DNA of 64,000 bases from Aphanomyces cochlioides (taxonomy: Eukaryota > Oomycota > Saprolegniomycetes > Saprolegniales > Verrucalvaceae), in the NCBI GenBank assembly GCA_019828595.1, contig JAHQRK010000012.1, positions 434,001 to 498,000 of the forward strand, given 5' to 3'. The position numbers and the translations under genes were made by a program. The notes under the pieces are model-generated. The model was given only the letters and a program-made list of their open reading frames with translations. It did not search any database and had not been told where the DNA came from. Below, piece by piece: positions 43,202-53,647 of the stretch (position 1 is its first letter; the number at the start of each line of letters is the position of its first letter).

Positions 43202-44559
43202 TTACTTTAACACGCTTTGAATGACACCGCGTTTGCCGTTGACGCGCCACTTTGGATCTTCTACATTGAGTGTCGCCTCGACTTCTGGCGCAATGCCGAC
43301 GATCGGATCGGATTTCAAAGTGCGGAGCGCAACAAAAGACGTTGGGAAGAACGGAGCCGCCGTTGCAATGTCGGTAGTCGCTGGCCAGAGACGATCGCCG
43401 AGAAATCGACGGTAGTTGGCGTCTCCTTTCGAGATGACAAGGCCAGCCGACGCCAACGTCGCGGTCAAATCCTCATGTAGTTCAAAGTAGAAGCGATATT
43501 GGTTCCAGAACTCATGTCCTTGAGGGATCAAGCGACCACCTACGAGGAAGACAGCTAAGATACAGCAAGATCAAGCAACGTACTGTCGAGATGAGCTTGG
43601 AGACGAGTGGCCAAAGCTTGGACGTTCTTGGTGCGGGTGCTAGCGCCCATCAATGAGATTGTTTCGACAACATCGTGGGGCGTGGCGTCCGAAATGTAAG
43701 TCGGCTTGGCTTTCGTGTGGAGAATGATGGAGGGGCACCAGTTCTACAAGAGGAAAAGGAGTGCGATGCTTCGTTGGGTTGTGCAAGTACGTTTGTGAGA
43801 AGATGGTCGGCGAGCGCCAAGTCGAGGAGGATTTCAGTGCCGCAGTTGTCGTTGATGAAGTGGACAGTCTTGGTTCCACCGAGCTTGGTCAAATGGGCAA
43901 TCACTTGAGGCGTATGGTCGGCCAAGAGGTACGCGTCGTCCACGTCGAGCGTGGCGTGGGAGCCTCGGATGGAGTCTTTGACTTGCTTGTACGCACCGTC
44001 AGCTTTGTTACCCCACAAGCTCAGCTTGATCAAGATGGTCAGCTTCTCGTCGATGGGAGAATCCAGGTCATGGAGCAAAGCGGCCGATTCCAACAAACGC
44101 CATGGCGTTGGATCGTCGAGTTCAGCCATTTTCCTACGACGTACATGTCAACGAAAATTCTCACAGAGACTGTCCGTACTGGCAATGGTATGGATCCACG
44201 CCGTGAACTTCAAATCCCGTGACGTCGAGCACGAGGCGGAACAAGTAAACTTCGGCAAAGAACCACGCCGCGTTGTGCCATGTGTGTCCTTCGGCGTACT
44301 TCTTCCAGTCTGCACGCCACACAGGATCCGATTCTGGGTTGGACAGGGCGCGAATTGGTTGATTCGTCGCGACTTCGTTTGCTAACGCGCGCAATTCCGC
44401 AATGTACTTCGCATCGAGCGTGCCGTGCTTGGCATTTTGGTCGGCCATGTCATTCAGTAGGACTGGAAGACGGGATTCCATCGCTTCTCGGGCAAATTGG
44501 ACACTTCCGTCCGTCAGAATGAGCGTCTGTGCGTGCAACAGAGCGAGAAAGGCGTCCAT
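43202..44559 (-). CDS. DUF89/ARMT1-type metal-dependent phosphatase
   Basis: Exons: 44180-44559, 43794-44133, about 43583-43745, and one ending at 43202. The joined protein starts MDAFLALLHAQTLILTDGSVQFAREAMESRLPVLLNDM. It continues with WHNAAWFFAEVYLFRLVLDVTGF (the N-terminal DUF89 signature), then GGTKTVHFINDNCGTEILLDLALADHLL with the metal-binding Asp-Asn, then WCPSIILHTKAKPTYISDATPHDV, and LASAGLVISKGDANYRRFLGDRLWP with the Lys-Gly-Asp-x-Asn motif. This matches the ARMT1 (C6orf211) branch of damage-control phosphatases, which act on phosphorylated sugars and metabolites; a protein carboxyl methyltransferase activity has also been reported for ARMT1. The gene converges on the membrane-protein gene (32 bp apart). 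Confidence 0.88.
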
Positions 44560-44611
44560 GATGTGCGGGGCGATTGCGAAAGTGTCGATAGATGGCTGTC
44601 GAAGATTCCAA

Positions 44612-44639
44612 GTCCGGATAAGCAGGATCTGTATCCGGA
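44612..44639. promoter_or_regulatory. CCGGAT motif pair upstream of the DUF89 gene
   Basis: GTCCGGATAAG (44612-) and TATCCGGAC (44632-) lie 53-80 bp upstream of the start codon at 44559. They form an inverted pair of the window-wide motif. Confidence 0.5.
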
Positions 44640-45138
44640 CGTTGTACGAACTGTCTGTCATTGTCGTGCATTTATGACGTGGCACACTCCGGTGCAAGTT
44701 TGAGAACTTACCACGACAGAGAGACGGCATTGAACGCTCGAGATCGATCCTCGGCTTAAAGACGAGCTAGGTGGAGTTCTGTAGCTGACTTGGGGCTGCT
44801 CTTCAAGGAACGAGTGTATGACACAGTTCACAACGATGGAGTAGAAAGTTAGAGAGGCAGGACATCCTGGCGTGCTTGGCATGGCTCCAAGGATTGCTTA
44901 GCATCTCGGCAGGTACGCCAACGAGCTCAAGAATCGACACAGCCATCGTAAGGGGAAATTTCAGCTAGGGATTGCTGGAAAGGCTTGGAGGATAAAGTAG
45001 CAAGGGCTACAGTGACTGCCAGCTCTCGCTTGCACTGACGGAAGCACTTAAACATTGGAATTGATGTGGTTGGCAATGCGTTTGCAGTCTTTGCCCACTG
45101 GAGTCGACGGCGACACTGACAAGATATGTACAAAGTAC
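44640..45138. other. Intergenic stretch, no supported gene
   Basis: Only short frames without features. It lies between the 5' end of the DUF89 gene and the 3' end of the first alpha-tubulin gene. Confidence 0.45.
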
Positions 45139-46488
45139 TTAATACTCGTCACCAAACTCCATCTCCTGGCCATTCGTCGTGTCAGCGCTGACTTCTTCGT
45201 AGTCCTTTTCAAGAGCAGCCAAGTCTTCACGAGCTTCCGAGAATTCGCCCTCTTCCATACCTTCGCCCACATACCAGTGCACAAACGCACGCTTGGCGTA
45301 CATCAAGTCGAACTTGTGGTCGATGCGCGAAAACACTTCAGCAATCGCGCTCGTGTTCGAAATCATCGCCACGGCACGCTGCACGCGAGCCAAGTCGCCG
45401 CCAGGAACCACGCTGGGAGGCTGGTAGTTGATACCGCACTTGAAACCAGTCGGACACCAGTCCACGAATTGAATCGTACGCTTCGTCTTGATCGTCGCCA
45501 CGGCAGCGTTCACATCCTTCGGGACCACATCGCCACGGTACATCAAGCACGTCGCCATGTACTTGCCATGACGAGGGTCGCACTTGGCCATCATCGACGC
45601 AGGTTCGAAGCAACTGTTGGTGATTTCCGCCACCGACAATTGTTCATGGTACGCCTTCTCAGCCGAGATGACTGGCGCGTACGAGCTCAACATGAAGTGG
45701 ATGCGAGGGTATGGGACCAAGTTGGTTTGGAACTCGGTGATATCGACGTTGAGCGAGCCGTCGAAGCGGAGCGAGGTCGTGAGGGACGAGATGACTTGCG
45801 CGATCAAACGGTTCAAGTTGGTGTGGGTAGGACGGTCAATGTTGAGCGAGCGTTGGCAAATGTCGTAGATGGCTTCGTTGTCCAACATGACGGCAATATC
45901 GGTATGTTCCAACAACGAGTGGGTCGACAACACAGAGTTGTAAGGTTCAACAACAGCAGTGGAGATTTGAGGCGAAGGGTAGATGGTGAAACCGAGTTTA
46001 CTCTTGCGGCCGTAGTCGACAGACAAGCGTTCCAACAACAAACTACCCAAACCAGAGCCGGTACCACCACCAACAGCATTGAAGACCATGAAACCTTGGA
46101 GGCCCGTGCAGTTGTCAGCCAACTTACGGATGCGGTCCAACACAATGTCTACAACTTCCTTGCCGATGGTGTAGTGACCACGGGCGTAGTTGTTGGCAGC
46201 ATCTTCCTTTCCAGAGATAATTTGTTCGGGGTGGTACAATTGGCGGTAGGTGCCAGTGCGGACTTCGTCACACACGCTGGGTTCCAAATCGACAAACACA
46301 GCACGTGGCACATGCTTGCCAGCACCAGTTTCACTGAAAAACGTGCTAAAGCTGTCATTGGTCAACAGGGCGTCCGACGGGAGCTGGCCATTGGGTTGAA
46401 TGCCATGCTCCAGGCAGTAAAGCTCCCAGCACGAGTTGCCCACTTGAACACCTCCTTGGCCAAGATGGATCGACAGAATCTCGCGCAT
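45139..46488 (-). CDS. Alpha-tubulin, divergent N-terminal loop (no Lys40)
   Basis: An intronless 449-codon alpha-tubulin from the ATG at 46488 ([29 protein letters not shown]). An upstream in-frame extension exists but the MREI start is canonical. The GTP-binding loop [13 protein letters not shown], the alpha-specific lumenal loop and the terminal tyrosine (EFGDEY) are present. Residues 37-48 read [12 protein letters not shown] instead of [14 protein letters not shown], so the loop is two residues shorter and Lys40, the acetylation site in the microtubule lumen, is replaced by Ala. From the following residue to the C-terminal tail, the protein and DNA match the second copy (49500-50861). The ends of the gene differ from it at many silent sites. 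Confidence 0.95.
   Translation of the reverse strand: MREILSIHLGQGGVQVGNSCWELYCLEHGIQPNGQLPSDALLTNDSFSTFFSETGAGKHVPRAVFVDLEPSVCDEVRTGTYRQLYHPEQIISGKEDAANNYARGHYTIGKEVVDIVLDRIRKLADNCTGLQGFMVFNAVGGGTGSGLGSLLLERLSVDYGRKSKLGFTIYPSPQISTAVVEPYNSVLSTHSLLEHTDIAVMLDNEAIYDICQRSLNIDRPTHTNLNRLIAQVISSLTTSLRFDGSLNVDITEFQTNLVPYPRIHFMLSSYAPVISAEKAYHEQLSVAEITNSCFEPASMMAKCDPRHGKYMATCLMYRGDVVPKDVNAAVATIKTKRTIQFVDWCPTGFKCGINYQPPSVVPGGDLARVQRAVAMISNTSAIAEVFSRIDHKFDLMYAKRAFVHWYVGEGMEEGEFSEAREDLAALEKDYEEVSADTTNGQEMEFGDEY
45185..46345 (-). repeat. 1,161-bp inverted repeat, left arm (alpha-tubulin gene conversion tract)
   Basis: This segment and 49649-50809 on the other strand have equal length and agreed at every stretch I compared. 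All overlapping frames, sense and antisense, translate identically. Outside the tract the two genes differ at silent and amino-acid positions. Confidence 0.88.
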
Positions 46489-48512
46489 GATGGATGGGAA
46501 ATGGCCGTTGGCGACATTATACCATGACAACACCAACATTCCGGAATTGATTCGCCAATGAGAAGCAATTATTTTGAAATAAAGCGATTTTATTGGATAA
46601 AACACATTGAAGTTGAAGACCATCATTCATAAAGACGATGAGTACAGGAGACATTTGAGAACTGTGAGAAGAAAAGTGGGAGAATGACCATAATCGCGAC
46701 GGATGCAACGCCATGTTGTTCGAAAGGCGTGGCGTCGGCATGGCTGGTTCATGACGGAGCTTCTCGTTAGCATACAATGGATGCGGCGATTGAGTGAAGG
46801 TGCCATGATTGTTTGTCAAGCCAAAGTCACTCTTCACCTTCATCTGAGAGCCCAGGAAGACATGGAGGGTTTCCCGGCTATGACCGGACTGTCTTGGGGC
46901 GTCATGATGGCTATCGTGGCCAAAAAGGACCGTGACGGCTAAATGTACCATATTGATGGCCATAACGGGCCATAGAAGCGTCCATGACGTTCGTTTCACC
47001 GGATCAACCTCGACTTGTGTCGCGCGACTGCTTTCGAAGGCCAAGCTTGTTTTCACCGATCACCACGAGTCGGTGCTTCCAGTCCTCCGAGATGTTCAGC
47101 ATGTCCACAAAGTGTCGGCTCGGACGAAAGACTGCTAATAGTCGACACTTTTTCGGCTGCTCAAGGTTGTCCCCAAGGGCTCCACGTGGCCGCCGCCTCG
47201 TTTTTCATGTTGCTGTCGACGAGAATTTCCCTTACACCTGTACTACGGATTGTGTTCCGGTGGGCCGCGCTTGGTATGACCACATTACCGCGGCCATAGA
47301 TGGATCTGCAACCTCTGATTTTGGCGAGCTCTGGGTCCTTCCTAATATTTTCCCACGCTTGGTTCCAGTCATGCATCTTGTTGGTCCTCTCTGCCTCCTG
47401 ACGAGCGTGAGCTAGAGGTTGTGGCATCACTCGTGACGAAGAAGTTGAGAGACTTTCATTGGTCGAAGCCCCTAAGCTGAATAACTCAACAGCCTTCTTT
47501 GACACAACGCGGTCGAAATCACATTGATAAGTGGACAGGGATGATGATGATACAGCGTGAAAGCCAAACAAGCAGTCTACCTGTCTGTAGTCAAGCGAGA
47601 GCAAGCTGGCCCGGCACGAGAGTAACAGACGGCGAGAGTGTTTCCAGTGAGCTGAGAAGGGATGCTCCATGACGAGCAACAACGTGGACGGTCCCCACTG
47701 CTCCAGAGGAATGCAATGACTAAACACTCGAATGGATCCGTGTCTTCAAAGAAGAGGAGTTCTGTGAAGTACACCCAGGAGACCCAGGAGGAGAACTTCT
47801 CAACGAACATGAGTTCATGGATCCATGGAGCCTATCTGCTTTACGTATGGATGGTGTCGGAGGATTGACCTGTGGCTTTCGTCATGGTCATGGAGAGTGT
47901 GATATCTCACCTCTAGAGCATGCAGCTTGTTTTAAAGAGATCTTGCGACCAAATCATGAGGTGCGGAGTCTAGAAGTGACGAATCATCCTTGTGTCTATG
48001 CACTCAACTTTGTCTGCGCAACCGTGACAGGTCTTGGAGCGCGTGCTCGATGAACTGGAGAGCTTGTGAGGGATTGACGGGGAAGAATTAATTGATGCTG
48101 TCTCGCGACAGCAATCTATTCTTGTCCTGCTCCAAAAGGAAGCTCATGTTATGCAGTTGTGATGTTTGTGGGGCTCGAAACAATCAAGTTCCTCTCCCCG
48201 TATGCTTCTATGTGAAGCTGGAAGGTATGGCGGTACAGTATGACTATACAGAGCAAGAGGTTGCTTGGCCAAACAGGACATCAATGAATCGTGAGCCCGC
48301 GAGGGGAATTTGAATGGAGGTACCAATCGTTTCTAAACATCAAATCCATGTCTGTAAGAGATCTTTGCAGTGGTGAGTTTGCGCCAACAGAAGAGCTGTT
48401 CCAGAGCGAATGGAATGATTCACTACGCGGTGAGTGAGGGGAAAAGGAAGACAAGTAATGAATATGGAAAAGTTTTTCGAGGTTTGCATTAGGATGCGAT
48501 AACCAACATCGC
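46489..48512. other. 2-kb stretch without a supported gene
   Basis: This lies between the 5' end of the first alpha-tubulin gene and the 3' end of the cyclophilin gene. The longest candidate, minus 47161-47727 (contains MHDWNQAWENIRKDPELAKIRG), is protein-like in part but has no recognised domain and no clear start. Other frames are short. No RNA gene or repeat was seen. Confidence 0.4.
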
Positions 48513-49034
48513 TTATTGCAATTGGCCGCAGTCAGTGATGACAACAGGTTGGCGAGTGGCACCGGATTGCGAGCCAACGGCTTCAATCTTGTCCAAGATA
48601 GGGAAGGAGGCTTCTTGGACTTGGCCGAAGACGACGTGCTTGCCATCGAGCCAGTTGGTCACGACGGTGCACAAGAAGAATTGCGAGCCGTTGGTGTTGG
48701 GGCCGGCGTTGGCCATCGACAACACACCCTTGCCAGTGTGCTTGTAGACGAAGTTTTCGTCGGCAAACTTTTCGCCGTAGATAGATTCACCGCCCGTGCC
48801 GTTGCCGCGGGTGAAGTCACCACCTTGGAGCATGAAGTTGGGGATCACGCGGTGGAAGGTCGAGCCCTTGTAGTGCAAAGGCTTGCCAGAGCGACCGACG
48901 CCCTTTTCACCAGTGCACAACGCGCGGAAGTTTTCAGCCGTCTTGGGGACCTTGTCGGCGTACAATTCCATGGTAATGCGGCCGGCAGGCACGCCGCCGA
49001 TGGACACATCAAAGAACACGATGGGGTTGGGCAT
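48513..49034 (-). CDS. Cyclophilin A-type peptidyl-prolyl isomerase
   Basis: An intronless 173-codon gene starting [20 protein letters not shown]. All cyclophilin landmarks are present: [15 protein letters not shown], the catalytic Arg in [37 protein letters not shown], and the cyclosporin-contact Trp in [12 protein letters not shown]. It lacks a signal peptide, so it is cytosolic/nuclear. The insert [13 protein letters not shown] is of the divergent-loop type common in plants and protists. Its 5' end faces the second alpha-tubulin gene across 465 bp with several CCAAT boxes. Confidence 0.97.
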   Translation of the reverse strand: MPNPIVFFDVSIGGVPAGRITMELYADKVPKTAENFRALCTGEKGVGRSGKPLHYKGSTFHRVIPNFMLQGGDFTRGNGTGGESIYGEKFADENFVYKHTGKGVLSMANAGPNTNGSQFFLCTVVTNWLDGKHVVFGQVQEASFPILDKIEAVGSQSGATRQPVVITDCGQLQ

Positions 49035-49167
49035 CTTCTTTCAGATCGCAGATTTGCGGTTGAGCTGTGTTGTCGCACACTTCCCCATTATACTTCACTT
49101 CACTATAGTATACAAAAATCAAGTTCGTGTTCTGAAAGCATCATGTCCCTTTATTCTGTGCTTTCCT

Positions 49168-49348
49168 TTCAGCCAATCCGATGCAAATAGGCCAAGATTC
49201 CTGAATTTTAATTGGCTTAAAATATAACATCAAAACCCGCCTGTCCCCACGTTAGTATACAAATTCCAAGTCAATCATCTGACATTCTGAGTCAAACTTT
49301 TAGCCAATTAGATGGCTTGACCTATCCCGTCTTAATTTTGATTGGCTG
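49168..49348. promoter_or_regulatory. Bidirectional promoter region with CCAAT boxes (cyclophilin / alpha-tubulin)
   Basis: AGCCAATCCGATG (49171-), ATTGGCTTAAAAT (49210-), TAGCCAATTAG (49301-) and TTGATTGGCTGG (49336-) lie in the 465 bp between two divergent, presumably highly expressed genes. CCAAT recognition by an NF-Y-type factor is inferred. Confidence 0.55.
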
Positions 49349-49449
49349 GAATTTCAAATTTTGAAATCGTCAGCCCTTTCCCACTTTCGCTTTTCATTGC
49401 TGGCGCGCTCATCACAAACGCTTCGGCAGTAAACCCGACGATCCAACAA

Positions 49450-49498
49450 GTAAGTACCGCCCCATGGATGGAATATGTACTGACTGATGTGCCTGTAG
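49450..49498 (+). other. Intron in the 5' untranslated region of the second alpha-tubulin gene
   Basis: GTAAGTACC...CCTGTAG ends one base before the ATG at 49500. The donor is the strong consensus GTAAGT, and the length of 49 bp is typical of the window. Confidence 0.6.
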
Positions 49499-49499
49499 C

Positions 49500-50861
49500 A
49501 TGCGTGAAATTCTTTCTATTCATCTCGGCCAAGGTGGTATCCAAGTCGGTAATTCGTGCTGGGAATTGTACTGCCTCGAACATGGCATCCAACCTGATGG
49601 TCAAATGCCATCCGACAAGACGATCGGCGGTGGCGACGATGCTTTCAACACGTTTTTCAGTGAAACTGGTGCTGGCAAGCATGTGCCACGTGCTGTGTTT
49701 GTCGATTTGGAACCCAGCGTGTGTGACGAAGTCCGCACTGGCACCTACCGCCAATTGTACCACCCCGAACAAATTATCTCTGGAAAGGAAGATGCTGCCA
49801 ACAACTACGCCCGTGGTCACTACACCATCGGCAAGGAAGTTGTAGACATTGTGTTGGACCGCATCCGTAAGTTGGCTGACAACTGCACGGGCCTCCAAGG
49901 TTTCATGGTCTTCAATGCTGTTGGTGGTGGTACCGGCTCTGGTTTGGGTAGTTTGTTGTTGGAACGCTTGTCTGTCGACTACGGCCGCAAGAGTAAACTC
50001 GGTTTCACCATCTACCCTTCGCCTCAAATCTCCACTGCTGTTGTTGAACCTTACAACTCTGTGTTGTCGACCCACTCGTTGTTGGAACATACCGATATTG
50101 CCGTCATGTTGGACAACGAAGCCATCTACGACATTTGCCAACGCTCGCTCAACATTGACCGTCCTACCCACACCAACTTGAACCGTTTGATCGCGCAAGT
50201 CATCTCGTCCCTCACGACCTCGCTCCGCTTCGACGGCTCGCTCAACGTCGATATCACCGAGTTCCAAACCAACTTGGTCCCATACCCTCGCATCCACTTC
50301 ATGTTGAGCTCGTACGCGCCAGTCATCTCGGCTGAGAAGGCGTACCATGAACAATTGTCGGTGGCGGAAATCACCAACAGTTGCTTCGAACCTGCGTCGA
50401 TGATGGCCAAGTGCGACCCTCGTCATGGCAAGTACATGGCGACGTGCTTGATGTACCGTGGCGATGTGGTCCCGAAGGATGTGAACGCTGCCGTGGCGAC
50501 GATCAAGACGAAGCGTACGATTCAATTCGTGGACTGGTGTCCGACTGGTTTCAAGTGCGGTATCAACTACCAGCCTCCCAGCGTGGTTCCTGGCGGCGAC
50601 TTGGCTCGCGTGCAGCGTGCCGTGGCGATGATTTCGAACACGAGCGCGATTGCTGAAGTGTTTTCGCGCATCGACCACAAGTTCGACTTGATGTACGCCA
50701 AGCGTGCGTTTGTGCACTGGTATGTGGGCGAAGGTATGGAAGAGGGCGAATTCTCGGAAGCTCGTGAAGACTTGGCTGCTCTTGAAAAGGACTACGAAGA
50801 AGTCAGCGCCGAAACTATGGAAGGCGATGGCGAAGAAATGGAATATGGTGAAGAATACTAA
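49500..50861 (+). CDS. Alpha-tubulin, canonical copy
   Basis: A 453-codon alpha-tubulin: [29 protein letters not shown], the standard Lys40 loop [17 protein letters not shown] loop [10 protein letters not shown], and tail EEMEYGEEY with a terminal tyrosine open to detyrosination. No intron interrupts the coding region. From 49649 to 50809 the DNA is the inverted twin of the other alpha-tubulin gene. The two genes point away from each other with the cyclophilin gene between them. This copy probably supplies axonemal and cytoplasmic microtubules. Confidence 0.98.
   Translation: MREILSIHLGQGGIQVGNSCWELYCLEHGIQPDGQMPSDKTIGGGDDAFNTFFSETGAGKHVPRAVFVDLEPSVCDEVRTGTYRQLYHPEQIISGKEDAANNYARGHYTIGKEVVDIVLDRIRKLADNCTGLQGFMVFNAVGGGTGSGLGSLLLERLSVDYGRKSKLGFTIYPSPQISTAVVEPYNSVLSTHSLLEHTDIAVMLDNEAIYDICQRSLNIDRPTHTNLNRLIAQVISSLTTSLRFDGSLNVDITEFQTNLVPYPRIHFMLSSYAPVISAEKAYHEQLSVAEITNSCFEPASMMAKCDPRHGKYMATCLMYRGDVVPKDVNAAVATIKTKRTIQFVDWCPTGFKCGINYQPPSVVPGGDLARVQRAVAMISNTSAIAEVFSRIDHKFDLMYAKRAFVHWYVGEGMEEGEFSEAREDLAALEKDYEEVSAETMEGDGEEMEYGEEY
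49649..50809 (+). repeat. 1,161-bp inverted repeat, right arm
   Basis: Partner of 45185-46345. The arms are separated by about 3.3 kb. Confidence 0.88.
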
Positions 50862-50924
50862 GCGCCAGTTTTGATTGCTTAATCGTTGACTATACGTGAA
50901 TAGCTTAAGACACTGTCTGGTATC

Positions 50925-51577
50925 TTAAATATTGCTGCGTCGGACTTTCTTGCTGCTGGACCACATAGAGTTGAGGCCGATCCCGCAAACTACTAGCATG
51001 ATAGCAGGGACTGCGAGCCGTGCGAATGTTGCGTTTTGGGACGGCAATGGCGTGTTTCGGCCTCGAAATGCTTTTCGCTCTGCAAAATCGGTGGCTCGGC
51101 GACCGATTCCGTGGGGCGCTACGGTAGATCGGCTACGTTGGTAGTCGGCTGTTGTCATGCGGTCAAGCGAATTCGCATTTGCCAAGAGGCGGTTCACGTC
51201 CTCCGAGGTCATTCGCTTGTATCCGTCGTTTTTGACCGCGCCAATGTTGGCGGGATTGATTGCAGAGGCAAACGTCGACATGCCATAATGCTTGAGGTCG
51301 TATTCCGTGCGTTTTTCAGGGTCACTCAGCACATCGTACGCTTCATTCACGTCCTGAAAGAATGTGCCGATCGAAGGTGTTGTCGGTGCGCTGGTTTGGG
51401 TGTCCTGTTAGATGCTCCGTCAAACACTAAATTTGTCCAAGGTCGACGACGTACCTGGCCGACTTTGCGATCGGGGTGATGGAGCAAGGCAAGCTTACGA
51501 TACGCTTGCTTGATGTCCTCCATGGACGCATACGGCTCGACATTGAGCAGCTTGTAGTAGTCCGCCTTTCCGCTCAT
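50925..51577 (-). CDS. J-domain protein with a C-terminal membrane anchor
   Basis: Two exons, 51455-51577 and 50925-51404 (50-bp intron), giving about 200 residues. The J-domain is N-terminal: MSGKADYYKLLNVEPYASMEDIKQAYRKLALLHHPDRK with the HPD motif that stimulates Hsp70, and NEAYDVLSDPEKRTEYD after the splice. A polar linker follows. Near the end a single membrane segment (LAVPAIMLVVCGIGLNSMW) precedes a short basic tail KKVRRSNI, the layout of a tail-anchored protein of the ER or outer mitochondrial membrane. CCGGAT motifs lie 60-100 bp upstream. It converges on the alpha-tubulin gene (63 bp). Confidence 0.9.
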
Positions 51578-51637
51578 GGTCGGTTGTCGTAGGGAGGAAA
51601 TACTCGGATGTCGCGCGACTTCACTTTTTAGCCGTCG

Positions 51638-51678
51638 TATCCGGATGGAACAACCCTATGAGCGCGTTATCCGGATAC
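51638..51678. promoter_or_regulatory. Two CCGGAT palindromes upstream of the J-protein gene
   Basis: GTATCCGGATGG (51638-) and TTATCCGGATACC (51668-) lie 62-100 bp before the ATG at 51577. Confidence 0.55.
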
Positions 51679-52211
51679 CTAATTGACGACGTCTATGCAA
51701 CAACGCCAGTCACGACGATGCAATCCTGACGACAAAACGACGCGGACAGCGACGGCATTGATGGAGAAAGTACGCTATATTGCACACCTTTGGATCCCAT
51801 TTGTTATGATAAAATGAGCTCGAAGATTGCTCCGGTAGTTCAAAAGGAAGGGCCGATATACGGTAGCTAGGAAGGATGTGGCTGACATAAATTTATGTCG
51901 CATCATGGGTGGACTGGTCTGCATAAGAGCATGTTCAACTTCTTTCGCTTGTCAAGGGGACCTAGGAATGACACAACTCAATCAAGATTGGATGCCGTGG
52001 GGCGTCATAGACGCAGTGACTATCTTTGGATGAAACTTGGCCATTAGGGCGTTCTGTATCCATAGGTTGACGACGACGAGATGCATTTAGACACCTTGCG
52101 ATCTTTAGGAAAAATGAATTGGTAGCAGTGGCGAACATGTTGCGTTGGACTACCGGTATCTCCCCTTACGAGTGTGTGCTGGACATGATGTTGATGAAGA
52201 TCACTTATATA
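51679..52211. other. Intergenic stretch, no supported gene
   Basis: No frame over 60 codons with features, no repeat and no RNA gene recognised. It lies beyond the promoter of the J-protein gene and the 3' end of the first Ctr gene. Confidence 0.5.
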
Positions 52212-53647
52212 TTAAACGTTCTTACTAGAAGGAGCCTCTCGTAGGACCACAGCATCAAAGCCGACGCTTTCAACAGCATCAACGATGGCAGTCGTGGTGA
52301 CATCATGTGCATCCACGTAGACAATCTTCTCGTTCATGTCGACATAGACGCGCTCGACGCCAGTCACCGATTCTAAAGCAGCTTGAACAGTCGAACCACA
52401 ATTGGCCATGCAATGCATAGCTGAAACATGCAAGACGGTCAAGCTTTCCAACTGCTGGAATCGCCATGGAGCAGCTACGGAAGCCGACGTGGCAGGCGTC
52501 GAGACTGGAGGTTGCTTTGTAACTTTGGCTTCCTTGTAACTCTTGAACCAGGCATAGCCAAAGCCAAAACCCCCAATGAGGGCGATAAAGAGCCCCGTGT
52601 CGTAGATCATCACGACCAACATGGCAAAGTAAGCCAGGGTCATTTGAGCCATGTACAGCGTGGTCAGGATGAGTTTGTTCTTATACTTGGCGCCAGCTCT
52701 AGACCAAGAGTCAATAGGAACTGTGGGGGGGGGCTATTGTACCTTGATGAGACGCGGAACTTTTGTCGGAGCTTCTCGCGGGAAAACACCAGGAATTCGT
52801 TCATGAGAGGAAGCAAGAAGACGCCAATCATGCCAAAAGCGTACTTGGTTTGGCTGTTGAGAACCCAAGGCTGAAAGAGCAGCTTGACGCACGTTCCATG
52901 GACGGTCGATTGGAATCCTGAAAACATGGCCGACGAGCCCGAGCAAAACGGTTCGTCGGATGTCACGCCGTCGTTTCCACGCAAGGAAGTTGTTGGTGTT
53001 GGAGTCGTTGTTGAAGTGTCATCTTGTGGGACCTCTTGGAAGCTGTCAGGGCACGTCGTATTGTTGCACGTAAGAGCTTTGACGCCGAAATACGACTTGG
53101 AGTTGGAACTACTGAGGAATGTCGACTTGGTGGCGTTGGATTCAAAGTAGATCTTTTGACCTCTCTTCAAGCAGAGGTAGGTAAAGTTGGTCGACGAGAT
53201 CTTTGAGCCCGAAATTGGATCCAGGACTGGTGACGTGGTAGGATCATTGCATTCTGGGCACGTGTTATTACATCCCGTGCCATCCTCAATGACGAGACTT
53301 CCCTACAAAGTTTGTCAACATGAGCTGTTGTCTTACTCATGTACCAGAGTCGCGCCGACGAGGGACGAGTGTGAGAAAGAGTTTTTGCCATTCTTGTACT
53401 GCGTGCCATCGGTCATGCCGCACGTATAGATTCTCTGGCCGTTGTTGAGTTCTGTGAACCATGTGAGGTTGTAGTCAGTCGCAAACATGTTGCACAGCGG
53501 GCAGTGCTTGTCGTCATTCACGGTCGAGGCTGCTGCCGCTGCTGCTCCATGCGCTCCATGTGCCGCATGTCCATGCACCAGACCAGTAAAGCCACCCAGA
53601 AAGGCGAGGGTGGTCAACGCACTCACGAATATTTCAGCTCGGTGCAT
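52212..53647 (-). CDS. Ctr-type copper transporter with Cys-rich ectodomain and HMA-like tail
   Basis: Exons 53345-53647, 52743-53302 and 52212-52698 give about 450 residues. A signal peptide (MHRAEIFVSALTTLAFLGGFTGLVHG) and a His/Ala stretch precede HCPLCNM...YTCGM and CNNTCPECND...YLCLKRGQKIYF, two CxxC-type modules. The transporter core follows: GFQSTVHGTCVKLLFQPWVLNSQTKYAFGMIGVFLLP (first helix) and LTTLYMAQMTLAYFAMLVVMIYDTGLFIALIGGFGFG, which carries the Ctr MxxxM selectivity motif (MLVVM) and the GxxxG helix-packing motif. The C-terminal 70 residues resemble a heavy-metal-associated (HMA) domain (SAMHCMANCGSTVQAALESVTGVERVYVDMNEKIVYVDA), but with C-x-x-x-C where the classical site is C-x-x-C. 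It is predicted to bring Cu(I) into the cytosol and possibly receive it on its own tail. It is divergent from a paralogue at 54373. Confidence 0.82.

Noticed and set aside
45055..46527. 490-codon open frame antisense to alpha-tubulin (and its twin at 49332-50717)
   Set aside because: It mirrors the strongly biased codons of a certain alpha-tubulin gene, has no domain, and appears identically opposite the second copy.
46517..47056. 179-codon minus-strand frame overlapping the alpha-tubulin start
   Set aside because: Overlaps the tubulin coding start in another frame and has no recognisable features.
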